A DNA stretch of 64,000 nucleotides from Globisporangium splendens (Eukaryota; Oomycota; Peronosporomycetes; Pythiales; Pythiaceae). The translations under genes and the position numbers were made by a program. The notes under the pieces were generated by a model. That model did not search any database. It had not been told where the DNA came from and worked only from the letters and a program-made list of their open reading frames with translations. This document shows positions 23,129 to 33,864 of the stretch, piece by piece (the stretch's first letter is position 1; each line of letters opens with the position of its first letter). The DNA lies in assembly GCA_006386115.1 (NCBI GenBank), contig VFIW01000047.1, forward strand, positions 62,001 to 126,000, in the 5' to 3' direction.

Positions 23129-25465
23129 TTACTCATCGTCGTCAGAGAACGTGAAATCCTCGACCTTGTCTTCCTCATCGACGGCCGCGACCGACTTCTT
23201 GAACTCCTGGAGCGACATCTTCTTGACCTTGGCGAACGTCTCGTCGTCCACGGGCTGCGCGCCACTCGATTGCTTCTTGTTCTGCTTCTTCTTCTTGTTC
23301 TTCTTGGCTGGCGCCTTCTTCTCCTCTTCGTCACTCTCATCATCACTATCGTCATCGCTGTCCGCGTGCTCCTGTTGCGTCGCGTTGGACGTCGTCGCGA
23401 TCTTCTTCTTGAGCTCCTCGACGTCGGACGCAAAAGCCTTCTTGACGGCGTTCTCGCGCTCGTCCTTGAGGAACGCGTCGAGCTTCTCGATGTCCTTCGG
23501 TGCGACATCGAGCGCGCTGCGCTTGACGCGGATCCACTCAGAACGCTTCTTGAGGCTGTCGATGATGCCCTTGGCCAGCGACGACCACTTGGGGATCGAG
23601 CACCCTTCCTTCACAAACTTGGTCAGCGTCAGGATCAGCGGCACCGCGAACTCCGGGAAGCCGATGTGGAACTTGTACACGTCGCACTCGCGCTGCAGCA
23701 GCTCAAAGAGCTTGGCGATCACCAGGTCATGCACACGCCTGCTCTCGACATTGGACTTGGCAAGCTTGACGCACAAGTCCAGGTCCAACTCCAGACGACC
23801 CTTGCTCTCGTTGGTCGCCTTGGTCTTGCCGTTGCGGTACGACGTGTTGAACGGCGGCATGTTGAGCACCTCGAGCAACACGGGACTCGTCGGCACGAAC
23901 GAGTTGGTCGCGAACGCGATCTGCTGCAGCAGCTTGACGCAGTGGAACCGCAGCGGCGCGTACCGGACCGTCGACGAGAGACGCACGAGCGCAAACAGGA
24001 GCTGCGAGAGCGGGTACACGAGCGGCTTGAGCTGGTTCTCCTCTGGGTACGCGCAGATCACGGCAGTCCAGACGCGCAGCTGGTTGAAGAACTGCCAGTT
24101 GAGCACAGCCTTGAACGTCCCGGGGCTCGGCGACGTGATCGTCTTGCGGATCGCGATCGCGAGCTGGCGGATGTAGATGAACGCGTGCTGGTACGAGCTC
24201 GAGAGGTCGAGACCGTAGAGCTCGACAACACAGTTGCCGAGCAGCACGTGGTGCGGCAGCGTGGCCTCATTCGTGAACTTGGTGTTGCGCATGTACGTGA
24301 TGTAGATGCCCTTGAGCGCGAGCTCCAGGAACGGGAACGGCATCTGCAGCGCGAGGTCGCGGATGCGCACGAACGCCAGCATGCACACGTTGTTGTTCAG
24401 CGACTTGGCCCAGAGCTTGAGCAGCGCCTTGAGCACGCGGCGCGCAGTCTTGGGACACGGCACGACAAACGGGATGTAGTGCGCCAACTCGCGCAGCACA
24501 AACGACTGGATGTCCTGACCCGTGGTCTGCTCGAGCAAGTAGCACGTCGAGCTGAAGAACCGGCGGATCAGAAGAGAGTGCTTCTTCCACTTCTTTTCAT
24601 CCACCTTGAGCTTGGAGGACGCGCTTTGGCTGCTGTCGTCATCGTTCTCTTCGTCCATGGCGGCTCCAGTGGCACCGACGAGCTTGGCGAACGCGACATG
24701 GGTCTTGCGCAGCACGTTCAGCATCATGCGGTTGTATACCGTGCTGCTCTGAATCTCGTACATGATCTCGCCCTCTTTGCTCATGTCGGCAGCATCGCTC
24801 GAGCGACACGCGTCGCTGAAGATCTTCATCATCTTGCGCAAGCCGTTCATCGTGGTCTTGTCGAACGCCTCCTTCTCAGCCTTGGCCAACAGCTCCATGG
24901 TCAACGTCGTGCGACCAATACCTGGCGCATCGTCCTCTTCCGCGGCACCTTCCACATCCATCTCTCCCTCCGCGGCATCGTCCTCAGCTTTTTCGTTGTC
25001 ATCACCTTCATCATCATCGTCCGCAGTGTCGCCATCGTCGAAAGCCGGGTACGCTGTCATGTATCGTGGGTCGAGCGCGTCCTCATCTTCCTCTTCACTG
25101 CTGCTGTCGTCACCACCCATGTCGATGTCGTCCTTCTCGTTGTCGTTGTTGCCGCCGTCCTCGTTATCAAAGTCCGACGCGTTGTCGTCCGAGTCGAGGA
25201 ACTCGGCGTTGAGGAACTCGTCAACGTCCATCTCGTCCATCATGTCGGGCTCTTCGGCCGCCGCAGCTTTGGGCGCACCGTGCATCGCGAGCGCAGCCTC
25301 GTTCACCTTCTTGCCCTTCTTCGTCGGCGCGTCGCTGTTGCGCTCGAAGCGGTTCTTCTTGCGGTCCTTCATCGCCTGGAACTTCTTCTTCTCATTGCGC
25401 TGCTTGAGCTTCTGCTGCAGGTGACCCTTGGCGATGAACTTGGCCTTCTTCTTGGACGCGCCCAT
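23129..25465 (-). CDS. NOC2: NOC2 nucleolar ribosome biogenesis factor
   Basis: A single exon of 778 residues. The N-terminus is strongly basic (GASKKKAKF, KDRKKNRFE), followed by long acidic stretches. The conserved NOC2 core occupies the middle to C-terminal half, with VLRELAHYIPFVVPC, LALKGIYITYMRN, FIYIRQLAIAIR and NWQFFNQLRVW as recognisable blocks. The C-terminus has K-rich and D/E-rich runs and ends in an acidic tail. NOC2 partners NOC1 and NOC3 on pre-60S particles and helps intranuclear transport and maturation of the large subunit. The length matches the family. Close spacing to centrin (147 bases, convergent) is typical of this gene-dense part. A (TG)n repeat sits directly upstream of the start. 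Confidence 0.93.
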   Translation of the reverse strand: MGASKKKAKFIAKGHLQQKLKQRNEKKKFQAMKDRKKNRFERNSDAPTKKGKKVNEAALAMHGAPKAAAAEEPDMMDEMDVDEFLNAEFLDSDDNASDFDNEDGGNNDNEKDDIDMGGDDSSSEEEDEDALDPRYMTAYPAFDDGDTADDDDEGDDNEKAEDDAAEGEMDVEGAAEEDDAPGIGRTTLTMELLAKAEKEAFDKTTMNGLRKMMKIFSDACRSSDAADMSKEGEIMYEIQSSTVYNRMMLNVLRKTHVAFAKLVGATGAAMDEENDDDSSQSASSKLKVDEKKWKKHSLLIRRFFSSTCYLLEQTTGQDIQSFVLRELAHYIPFVVPCPKTARRVLKALLKLWAKSLNNNVCMLAFVRIRDLALQMPFPFLELALKGIYITYMRNTKFTNEATLPHHVLLGNCVVELYGLDLSSSYQHAFIYIRQLAIAIRKTITSPSPGTFKAVLNWQFFNQLRVWTAVICAYPEENQLKPLVYPLSQLLFALVRLSSTVRYAPLRFHCVKLLQQIAFATNSFVPTSPVLLEVLNMPPFNTSYRNGKTKATNESKGRLELDLDLCVKLAKSNVESRRVHDLVIAKLFELLQRECDVYKFHIGFPEFAVPLILTLTKFVKEGCSIPKWSSLAKGIIDSLKKRSEWIRVKRSALDVAPKDIEKLDAFLKDERENAVKKAFASDVEELKKKIATTSNATQQEHADSDDDSDDESDEEEKKAPAKKNKKKKQNKKQSSGAQPVDDETFAKVKKMSLQEFKKSVAAVDEEDKVEDFTFSDDDE

Positions 25466-25474
25466 CGTGCTCTA

Positions 25475-25475
25475 G

Positions 25476-25508
<33 letters not shown>
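25475..25508. repeat. (TG)n microsatellite
   Basis: A TG run with one GC interruption, directly 5' of the NOC2 start codon. Confidence 0.9.
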
Positions 25509-25811
25509 AGGTGTACAAAGAGGGCTCGGCAGGGAGAGCAGCGAGCGTGTCTTCTCGAGGCACGCAGCTCCAATGCAATGGTGCAATTTGGCTTCTCGGC
25601 GGCTGATCACTGGTCGTTGCACTATTGGTGGTGGCGCAGCTTTTGGCGAGCGTCCACTCCTTCTTTACTGTGTCACACACTACCTGTCGTCAACGACGAG
25701 TAGTAGTGTGTACCACATAATATTCACATTTTGGACATTTTCTACGATGAGATTGTCAATAGCATGCACTTTGATGACACCAAGTGCAGCTGTCAGAAAG
25801 AAATAGAAGCC

Positions 25812-25812
25812 C

Positions 25813-25851
<39 letters not shown>

Positions 25852-25852
25852 G
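25812..25852. repeat. (CTGT)n tetranucleotide repeat
   Basis: About ten consecutive CTGT units. Confidence 0.9.
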
Positions 25853-26897
25853 TGGATCGGAGGGAACGAGGCAGCGAGGCACTGACTGACTCGGAACGAA
25901 TGGTTCGATAAAATAAGGAGGTGTGCAGCGAGTTCGGTAGAGGAACAGTGGTCACACAGGCGCACGACAGCCTCTGCTTGACTTGCGGCTCCTCCACTCG
26001 TTCTTCGCACTCAAGCAGGCGTGTAAAACCCTCGGAGCACATTGCACTCGGAGAGCTTTAGCCCAACAATTTGAACTGAGCAACGTCCAATTTTTTAAAA
26101 TCGGTCGCTGGTCAATGCGATCCCAATTAAAACTTCAAAATTCTACAATCAATTTTCTCTCCCGTGCAACTGAAAAATGAGATGAGAGGCTCGTTTTTGC
26201 CTCAGTCTTTTTGCTTGTCAGGAGCACCTCGAACGAAAAAACAGGAGGGAATCTCTGCGTTTGTCTTTTCATCCAACCAACTCTCACTTGAATATGCATT
26301 TCAGCCAATAATGTACCGATAATGTGCTCTCTTCCTCAGATGTGGGTGGGGTAGGGGTACGCTTGCGCTCGTGACCACCCCGTTGACATAGCCAGGGAGC
26401 GAGTAATGGTCCAATCACCTGCTGGCAGCAACGTCCGGTTGCGCGTGCTGGACCGCAAGCAAATCCAAAGCATACAAACTCCCATATAGAAATTGTGCCC
26501 GAGCCCTCCCGCCCCTCTTTGCTTGCCAGCGAACCACAACTGCCATTTTGCTCTTCTCGGTTTGTTTGCTCCAGGCTTGTGGGTTGCTTGCTCGCACACA
26601 TTTGCGACAACGGCCAAACAAACCAAACAGCAAGTTCCACACGCGCACGCACGCTTCCGTTGATCTTGCAGCAGGCAAGCAAGCGCCCCATCGTCACGTC
26701 TGCCGACCGACAGATCCGTTCGGTTCGCGAAAGAAAAGCACTTGCTTTGTCGAGTTGTCAACACGCCGCACACCGGCATTCTTGTCGACAAGGTCACCCG
26801 TACGAAGCGGTGGAATTGCTGATCGTGTACTCTGTGATTGCTCCAGTGCGGCGCATATTGACGCCATCCCCGACAGCATATCAGACGGCATACAACC

Positions 26898-27987
26898 ATG
26901 GGCGCGGCGCTGGTCAAGCGCTGCTTCACGAGCGACGACGTGTACGACAGCATGAAACAGCGCGCGGGTGATGCGCGGCAGCACCACCCGCACCAGCACA
27001 AGCTCCGCCATGCGCGCAGTTACACAAGCCACAACAACAGCAACAGCAACCAGTCGCGCCAGTATAATATCCAGCAACATAACCACCACTATGTAACCCA
27101 GCAACAGCAAGCCCAACTCAAGCAGCTCGAGTTGCAGATGCAACTCGTGCAGCTGCAGGCGTTGCAGAGTAGCCACCAGCGTACTCCCTCGACGAGTGGT
27201 TACGCGCGCTCCATGGCCACGCCCACGCGCGCTAATGGCGCCATGATGGAGTACTACTACGCGGCACGCTCGGCGTCGCACAAGACGGTGACGCCGCTGT
27301 CCGTGTCGTCGGCTTCGGGGTACTCGGCCACCATGTCCGAGAGCTCGTTCGTGGGCTCGCAGAGCGACCCGCAGGCACCGCAGGACGACGAGATCCTCGA
27401 CATGGTCATGGCCAACGCTGGGCTCGCGTATCACCCCACACAGCAATGGCACCGTCATGCTGCTCCTGTTGCCACTACAGCGCCAGCACACCAGCAGTTC
27501 TACTCGACGTCGCTGCCGGCGTCCAGTGCCAGCAGTGCCGCGTCGCCCGCAAGAAGACCCGTCGTGACGCGCCGCAGCTCTATGAACGCGTTCCGCGCAC
27601 TGCTGCCAGACACGTACGTGCTGGGCGAGGTGCTTGGCACGGGGACGACGTCGACGTGCTACCGGTGCGAGCGACGAGTGGACGGCGTGGCTTTCGCTTG
27701 CAAGGTGATCGACAAGCGGAAGCTCGCGCTCTCGTCGCAGCGCCGCCACGACATCGCGTTCCAGCTGCGCCGTGAAGTCGACGTGCTGTCGCGCGTGGAT
27801 CACCCAAACATCGCCAAGCTCGAGGAAGCGTTCGAGAACGACGCGTACCTGATTCTGATCATGGAGCTGCTGGATGGCGGCGAGCTCTTTGACGCGATCG
27901 TTGAGCGAGGACGCTTCTCCGAGCGCGAAGCCGTCCAAGTCGCTCGCGCTGTGCTCTCGGCCATGCAGTACATGCACTCGCTCGGCG

Positions 27988-28018
<31 letters not shown>

Positions 28019-28654
28019 GCTGCTCACGACTGCTTCTGCAGGCCGTGGTTCCTCATTGTCGTCCCGTGAAGATGGCTACAGCGAGAGCGGAGAAAATGAG
28101 TCCCTGACCGTCAAGATCATTGACTTTGGCTTTGCCAAGTTCATGTCCGGTGAAGGCGCGACGACGACGTCGTTCCTCGGTACAGGAGGGTACCTGGCCC
28201 CCGAGATCCTCGTGCACCACCCGTACACGTCGGCCGTCGACATGTGGGCGTTTGGCGTGCTGCTGTATCTGCTACTCTGTGGACGGGTACGTCGGTATAT
28301 TTGCCTTGACTTTGTCTGTTTGTTTGACTTGCATAACTGACGTTTGTTTATTTGTTTGTGTATGTGTGCATAGTTGCCATTCGCTGCGTCGACGCATTTG
28401 CGGCCAAACCAGAGCGTCAAGTCGCTCTATCGCCTGTCGTTCCCGTCCAAGTACTGGGCCAACGTGAGTCCTGAGGCCATCGATCTCGTCAAGAAGCTCC
28501 TCGTGCTCAACCCAAACAAGCGGCTCACTGCCAAGGTACAACGAAAGATGCCATGTCATTTGTCGACATGCATTGTTTGTTCAGTGATTCTGATCCCATT
28601 TTCCTTTCGTTTTGTCGATAGGATGCGTTGAAGCATGTATGGCTGCAGCAATAA
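26898..28654 (+). CDS. CAMK-type Ser/Thr protein kinase
   Basis: Three exons, 26898-28286, 28374-28535 and 28622-28654 (donors GTACGT and GTACAA, acceptors GCATAG and CGATAG, both phase 0), encode 527 residues. The first 230 or so residues are rich in Q, H, N and S. The kinase domain follows: glycine loop around GEVLGTGTTSTCY, ACKVIDK lysine, HPNIAKLEEAFE, MELLDGGELFDAIVERGRFS, HRDLKPENML, IDFGFAKFM and LAPEILVHHPYTSAVDMWAF. These are CAMK-group features and all catalytic residues are present. The domain ends with HVWLQQ and there is no calmodulin-binding or EF-hand extension, so it is not a CDPK. A glycine at position 2 and a cysteine at 9 allow, but do not prove, N-terminal acylation. The pathway is unknown. 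Confidence 0.9.
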
Positions 28655-29448
28655 ACCTGCACGAACCCACCAAGAAGAGACGACCACATGCACGCAACGC
28701 ATGCTGTGATTGCTAGGTATTGTATTCCTCCCTCCACCATTATTTATGATTGCGGCTGTACAAGTAACACGAGAGAACGAGAAACTAAAGCCCAACGACA
28801 CAATAGCACATCAAACGAGAAACAAACAAGTTGAGAGCGACTTTATAACTCTCTCGCCATTGCTGCTCTCCTCCATGGTCGACAGATCGCATAGTCCAGT
28901 CGCTCGAGTGACTGGATCACGAACTTGAGTCCGAATTTCTTCAATCTACTCCACAGCGCAAGTGTCCATCTCCGAGAGACTTTACATCATGAGGTTGTAA
29001 CGGAGATGGACAATTGGATACACTTGGACGCTGAGATACGAATGGAAAAACTGTAGAAGTTTCCAGCAAGCAACCGGTCTTCTATTTGTCAGTGGTCTCC
29101 TCGACAATTCCTTCAATTTGAAACCGTCGATCAAGAGACCTCAAGCAAGTAAACTAGTTCCTATCAGTTAGATGCTGCAATGCACAGAGCCAGTGTGACT
29201 GAGACAGAGTTGAAGTTTGCGGACTTGAAAGAGCTCTGGATGCGCTCAGCAACACCGGTCTCCAACAATTCCTGCACTTGATGTTTGTGTGCAAATACCG
29301 GTAAATATCGGCATCGGACTTATAATTGATTCCGGACTTCTATTTATTGCAGCATGTGGAAACTTCTTGGAAGAGCATTTAAAGATCAGCACGACGTCTG
29401 GTTGGAGGAAAATGAAAACGGCAACTAGACGACCAACACTCTTTCACT
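28655..29448. other. Convergent intergenic region with a hairpin
   Basis: This lies between the 3' ends of the kinase and ABC transporter genes. The only structure is a perfect 11-base inverted repeat at 28964-28974 and 29001-29011. No gene is seen. Confidence 0.5.
28964..29011. repeat. Inverted repeat able to form a hairpin
   Basis: GTCCATCTCCG and CGGAGATGGAC are perfect complements separated by 26 bases. Further partial complementarity (AAGTGT and ATACACTT) lies outside. It sits between two convergent genes. Confidence 0.6.
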
Positions 29449-32400
29449 TTAGCGCTTCATGTGGTTGACGTAGCGCAGACCGAGCAGCGCGAGCACGCGG
29501 AAGACCACGATGAGCGCCACGAGCAGCAGCAGGTCCGTCGCGATGTGCGCGTGCTTCATGTCGAACGTGCCCTCGATGTAGCTCTTGAGTGTCAGATCAC
29601 TGCCGTACTGCGGTGGCGCGTCCGCCAGCACGTTGCAGCCCAGGTACTCGCCAGTGTCGTCCTCATCCGATGGACAATCAGCAAACACGAGCGCTGCGAG
29701 CGCCGCGATGCTGTATGTGGGCGGCGCGATGTAGTGGATCCACTTGTATGCTGAGGGGATGTTGCCCGCCGGCGGGTTGAAGCCCGCGAACAGCATGTAC
29801 ATGGAGCTCAGCAGCGCGCCGAGGATGGACGCGACCTCGACGCTCGGCAGCACGTACACGAGCAGCTGACCCATGTACACCTGCAACAGCACGTGGAGCG
29901 CGACGATGAACCAGTAGAGCGCGAACCGCATCCACACGGCGCTGTCGCCGCTGTCCGTGAGGAAGCCCACGCTCGGGAACAAGATGCTCGTGAACAGGAG
30001 CGACGAGAGCGCAACGTACGGGATCTCGGCAAGAGTGCCGGCCACAAAGTACCAGAGCGCGTTGTACGTCTGCGACGCGCGTTCGCGGTAGAACGCCGTG
30101 CGCTCAGCAGCCGCGATGGGCATGACACTGTTGAAGCCGATAAGCCCCAGGAAGATCGTGCTCACGAACACGAGACCGACACCCGCGTTCGCGCCGTTGA
30201 ATGTCCCGTAGTCGGTGCCCTGATAGACGACGCCATAGATCGCGCCGAGCGCGACGCTGATGATCAGTCGCGTGAGGTTGTACGTCGGCGTGCGCCAATA
30301 CATGCGGAAGAAGCGCATGCAGAGCATCGTGAACTGCGTGCGTCCTAACGCCGCGCGCTTAGTGCCGAACTTGAGCTCGGGTAGGTATTCTGACGGCCGC
30401 GTCACGCCGTCCTGGTCCAGGTCTTCGTCCAGTAGCTTCTTCTGGTCGCTCGTGATAAAGTACTCGGCGAAATCCTGAGGCGCTGGTGGAGCGTCCAGCG
30501 TCTTGCCGCCATCACCGCTGGAGCTGCCGGTTGGAACACCAGCGCCAATGCACTCGAGCATCCACGTTGCCGGATTCTGGCTGGGCTCAATGGACGTCAC
30601 GCCGGGGACACCATTGAAGTACGCAATGAGCTTGGCCGATTCGTTACCCAGTTCGCCAAAGAACACGGTGCGACCACCGCGCTGGAGCAGCAACAGCGCG
30701 TCGAACAAGTGAAACACGTCGGTGCTCGGCTGGTGGATCGTGCACACGACCGTGCGCCCCGTGTCGGCGATCTTGCGCACGCCGCGCATGATGAGCTTGG
30801 CGGCGCGCGCGTCGAGACCGCTCGTGGGCTCGTCCATGAACAAGATGCTCGGATGCGCCGCGAGCTCGACGCCGATCGTCACACGTTTCATCTGCTCGGT
30901 CGACGCCGTGCGAATGAGCGTGTGCGCGATCGGTTCGAGCTCCAGCAGCTCGATGCACTCGTGGACCGACGCGAGCTTGTCGGCGGTCGACACGCGCGCG
31001 TCCTGGCGCAGCATCGCTGAGAACATGAGCGCCTCGTACACGGTGGCCGAGTCCGAGTGGATGTCCATTTGCTCGCAGTAGCCCGTGCAGCGCCGGATCG
31101 CGAGGTCTGTCGCCGGGAACCCATTGAGCAGGATCTTGCCGCGGATCCGGCCGCCAGTCTTGCGACCCGCGATCACGTCCATGAGCGTCGTCTTGCCGGC
31201 GCCAGACGACCCCATGAGCGCCGTCATCGTACCGGGTAGCGCGAACCCGGACACGCCCTGCAGCAGATCGATCTCCTCGTCCTTGCTCTTTCCGCCTGGG
31301 AGCGGCACCGAGTAGTAGAGATCCTGGAACGCGAGCGCCACAGGCACGATGCCGCGACGCCCAGCCGCTGCGTTGTCGTCTCCATCGACCGCGAGCGTGA
31401 TCGTCGAGACGCCCGACACTGACGAGGAGGACAACGCAGAGAGTCCGGCGTCGATCCCTGGGCTCGTGTCGCTCGTGCCCATGCGTGGAGTCTCGGGAGC
31501 CTCAATGTACCCGTCCTGGTCTTGCACGAGGTCGGTCTTCACGACGCTCGTGGTCTCAGGACTCTCGTAGCGCTGGTACTCGAGCGCGAGGTACGCGACA
31601 CCCACAAGCACGACGTACCCGATGGCAAAGTAGCACCAGCTCCAGTAGATCCACTGCCGGTCGCTCGGGAGCCCGAAGAGCGCGAGGCTGTACTCGCCCA
31701 TGGTCTGGCCCTTGAACCGCGCGCAGTAGTCGACCCCACCGTATACGCACACATTGAAAGGCGGCGCCGTGTACTGGTTGATGCTCAGACCGCGGATGCA
31801 CCACGCGAGCGGATTGATCCAGTAGATCCAGAGGAAGTACTCAGGGATGGCGCTCTTGGTCAGGAGGAAGCCGCTGAAGAGCATGAAGAAGAGGATCGAG
31901 ACCATCATCGTGGGCTGCGCGATCGTGAGGTTCGGCGCGAGCGACGAGAGGCAGAAGAAGAAGCTCGTGAACCACATCTGGCACAGGAACAGCGTCAGCA
32001 AGAACACGATGAACCGATCCACGAGCGCGACGTAGCCGCCCATCCAGTACACGACGGCGCCAAATAGAACGGTCTCCATGATCCCGAACGGGATCGTCGT
32101 CATGGACGACGCGAGCACGTAGGCTGACGAGCGGAAGAAGTTGGAGCCGCGTTGCTTGTAGAACACGGAGCGCGCGTCCATGAACGTGGGCACCTGGGAC
32201 GCCTGTCCCATGGAGAGGAACATGGCGCACGAGAAGAGCAGTCCGAGCACGAGCTGCGCGTTGGTGGCGTCCAATTGCCAAAACGTGGACCCGTAGAGCA
32301 CGCCCATGACAATCACCATCACAGCGCGACCCGCGAGGAACGCCGTGTTGCGCAGCGTGAGCAGCATTTGGCGCTCCAACAGTGTCGCCAAGTCCTGGTA

Positions 32401-33864
32401 GAACGTCTGGCGGAACACGCCGCGCTTCTCGAGCACCGTCAGCTCGCAGCTGCTCACGCACGGCGTCGCCAGTGTCTCGAGCGTCGCCTGATAGACATCA
32501 GATCGTCGGAATCGTTCGGCAAAGTCGGCAGCCAGGAACGGCATGCTCTTTGCATGATGTAGGTGCTCCGTCGCGATGTACGCGTGCTGCTTGTCTGTGC
32601 CGAGATCGAGCAGGAAATCCGCGACGTCGCGCCGCGGAGGACACGCGAAACCCATGTCCTCGAAGAACGGCAGCACCTGCTCGCGCGGGCCGTGGTACAT
32701 GATGTGGCCGTCGTTCAACAGTAGCACGTCGTCGAAGAGCGCAAACACCTCGGGCGGCGGCTGCAGGAGAGAGATCACGACCGTCGTGTGGAAATTCGTC
32801 GCGACGCTCTGCAGCGAATGCACGATGTCGAACGTCGCGGCTGCGTCGAGCCCCGTGCTGATCTCGTCCATAAGGTGCACTTTCTTGAGCCCAAAAGCCA
32901 TCTCGCCTGTGGTGACACGCTTGCGCTCGCCGCCCGAGACGCCGCGCAGCATGGCGTCGCCCACGATCGTGTTCTTGCAGCGTTCGAGCCCGAGCTTCTT
33001 GACCATGAGGTCGGGGCTGTGCTTGTGGTGCGCCGTCATGACCTTGAGCGCGTGGTCGTGCTGCTCGACCGTGCAATTCGAGATCGCCTCGATGACCCAG
33101 GGCTCGAGCTGCGTGCCCGCGCAGCAGCGGTGCGCAAACGCAAACGTCTCGAGCACGCTCAGTCGCGGGTAGTGGTCGTCCTTCTGGTCGACGTACCCGA
33201 CAAAGCGGGGCAGCCGCGCGAGCACGGAGGCGCGGTCCATCTCGTTGTACGTGATGTCGCCCTCAAACGTGATGCTCTTGTCGAGCGGGAATCGGCCGCT
33301 CAGGATCTTCATGAGCGACGACTTCCCAGACCCAGGCTGCCCGAGCACGAGTGTCAGTCGCCCTGGTTTGAACACGCCGCTGATGCCGCGCAGGATCACC
33401 TTGTCCGCGAAGCTTGGCCCCGTCGAGCAGCAGCACATGCACTTTGAAAGGCCGCGCTTGACGTGCGTCCACAGCGTCGGTACCTCGGGTTTTCCCTTCG
33501 TCGTCGAGGTGGACGTGATCTGGGGCACCTTGGCCGCGATGCGCAGGTCGCGGAAACGCACTTCAATGCTCGGGATTGGCGCGCCGAGCGCCTCTTGCAC
33601 AACGGCAGCGAGCGTCTCGTTCATCGCGTGGACGCCCTTCGCCATCAGCGCATCGGCGCTCGAGAGGTCCTGCTGCGTGAGTTTGGGGGCGCCATGCATG
33701 TACCGACTCACTCGGACGTCGCCGTCACCGATGGAGAGGTTGGAGCTTGTGCGTTTGCTGCTGAAGCGCGGCAGGTGGTCGCGCGAAAACACGGTCGCAT
33801 GCAGCGTCTCGGGCGCAATGTCGTCGCTGCTCTCGTCGTCGACGATCAGGTTCTTGGACGCCAT
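29449..33864 (-). CDS. Full-size PDR-type ABCG transporter
   Basis: A single exon of 1471 residues with the order NBD1-TMD1-NBD2-TMD2, the pleiotropic drug resistance layout of fungi, plants and oomycetes. NBD1 has Walker A GQPGSGKSS at about 175, signature VSGGERKRVT at about 309 and Walker B VHLMDEISTGLD. NBD2 has Walker A GSSGAGKTT, Walker B ILFMDEPTSGLD and a divergent signature (TEQMKRVTIG instead of LSGGQ). Each membrane half has about six hydrophobic helices with a conserved extracellular loop. Unlike fungal PDR pumps, the first Walker A keeps its lysine. It should export hydrophobic compounds, including host defence metabolites and fungicides, from the plasma membrane. The substrate is unknown. 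ATG at 33864 begins a typical N-terminus. Confidence 0.95.
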   Translation of the reverse strand: MASKNLIVDDESSDDIAPETLHATVFSRDHLPRFSSKRTSSNLSIGDGDVRVSRYMHGAPKLTQQDLSSADALMAKGVHAMNETLAAVVQEALGAPIPSIEVRFRDLRIAAKVPQITSTSTTKGKPEVPTLWTHVKRGLSKCMCCCSTGPSFADKVILRGISGVFKPGRLTLVLGQPGSGKSSLMKILSGRFPLDKSITFEGDITYNEMDRASVLARLPRFVGYVDQKDDHYPRLSVLETFAFAHRCCAGTQLEPWVIEAISNCTVEQHDHALKVMTAHHKHSPDLMVKKLGLERCKNTIVGDAMLRGVSGGERKRVTTGEMAFGLKKVHLMDEISTGLDAAATFDIVHSLQSVATNFHTTVVISLLQPPPEVFALFDDVLLLNDGHIMYHGPREQVLPFFEDMGFACPPRRDVADFLLDLGTDKQHAYIATEHLHHAKSMPFLAADFAERFRRSDVYQATLETLATPCVSSCELTVLEKRGVFRQTFYQDLATLLERQMLLTLRNTAFLAGRAVMVIVMGVLYGSTFWQLDATNAQLVLGLLFSCAMFLSMGQASQVPTFMDARSVFYKQRGSNFFRSSAYVLASSMTTIPFGIMETVLFGAVVYWMGGYVALVDRFIVFLLTLFLCQMWFTSFFFCLSSLAPNLTIAQPTMMVSILFFMLFSGFLLTKSAIPEYFLWIYWINPLAWCIRGLSINQYTAPPFNVCVYGGVDYCARFKGQTMGEYSLALFGLPSDRQWIYWSWCYFAIGYVVLVGVAYLALEYQRYESPETTSVVKTDLVQDQDGYIEAPETPRMGTSDTSPGIDAGLSALSSSSVSGVSTITLAVDGDDNAAAGRRGIVPVALAFQDLYYSVPLPGGKSKDEEIDLLQGVSGFALPGTMTALMGSSGAGKTTLMDVIAGRKTGGRIRGKILLNGFPATDLAIRRCTGYCEQMDIHSDSATVYEALMFSAMLRQDARVSTADKLASVHECIELLELEPIAHTLIRTASTEQMKRVTIGVELAAHPSILFMDEPTSGLDARAAKLIMRGVRKIADTGRTVVCTIHQPSTDVFHLFDALLLLQRGGRTVFFGELGNESAKLIAYFNGVPGVTSIEPSQNPATWMLECIGAGVPTGSSSGDGGKTLDAPPAPQDFAEYFITSDQKKLLDEDLDQDGVTRPSEYLPELKFGTKRAALGRTQFTMLCMRFFRMYWRTPTYNLTRLIISVALGAIYGVVYQGTDYGTFNGANAGVGLVFVSTIFLGLIGFNSVMPIAAAERTAFYRERASQTYNALWYFVAGTLAEIPYVALSSLLFTSILFPSVGFLTDSGDSAVWMRFALYWFIVALHVLLQVYMGQLLVYVLPSVEVASILGALLSSMYMLFAGFNPPAGNIPSAYKWIHYIAPPTYSIAALAALVFADCPSDEDDTGEYLGCNVLADAPPQYGSDLTLKSYIEGTFDMKHAHIATDLLLLVALIVVFRVLALLGLRYVNHMKR

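Larger units (their letters stand above)
25466..26897. other. Divergent intergenic region with microsatellites
   Basis: This lies between NOC2 and the CAMK-type kinase. It contains (TG)n at 25475-25508 and (CTGT)n at 25812-25852. No convincing coding frame or promoter block is seen; the overlapping frames on both strands from 26284 to 26700 are low-quality chance frames. Confidence 0.5.

Noticed and set aside
23000..25510. Long plus-strand open frame of 836 codons over the NOC2 gene
   Set aside because: It is the antisense shadow of the G/C-rich NOC2 coding strand, rich in R, L and H with no domain.
26284..27001. Minus-strand frames between NOC2 and the CAMK kinase
   Set aside because: They overlap each other and the kinase 5' end, with no recognisable domain.
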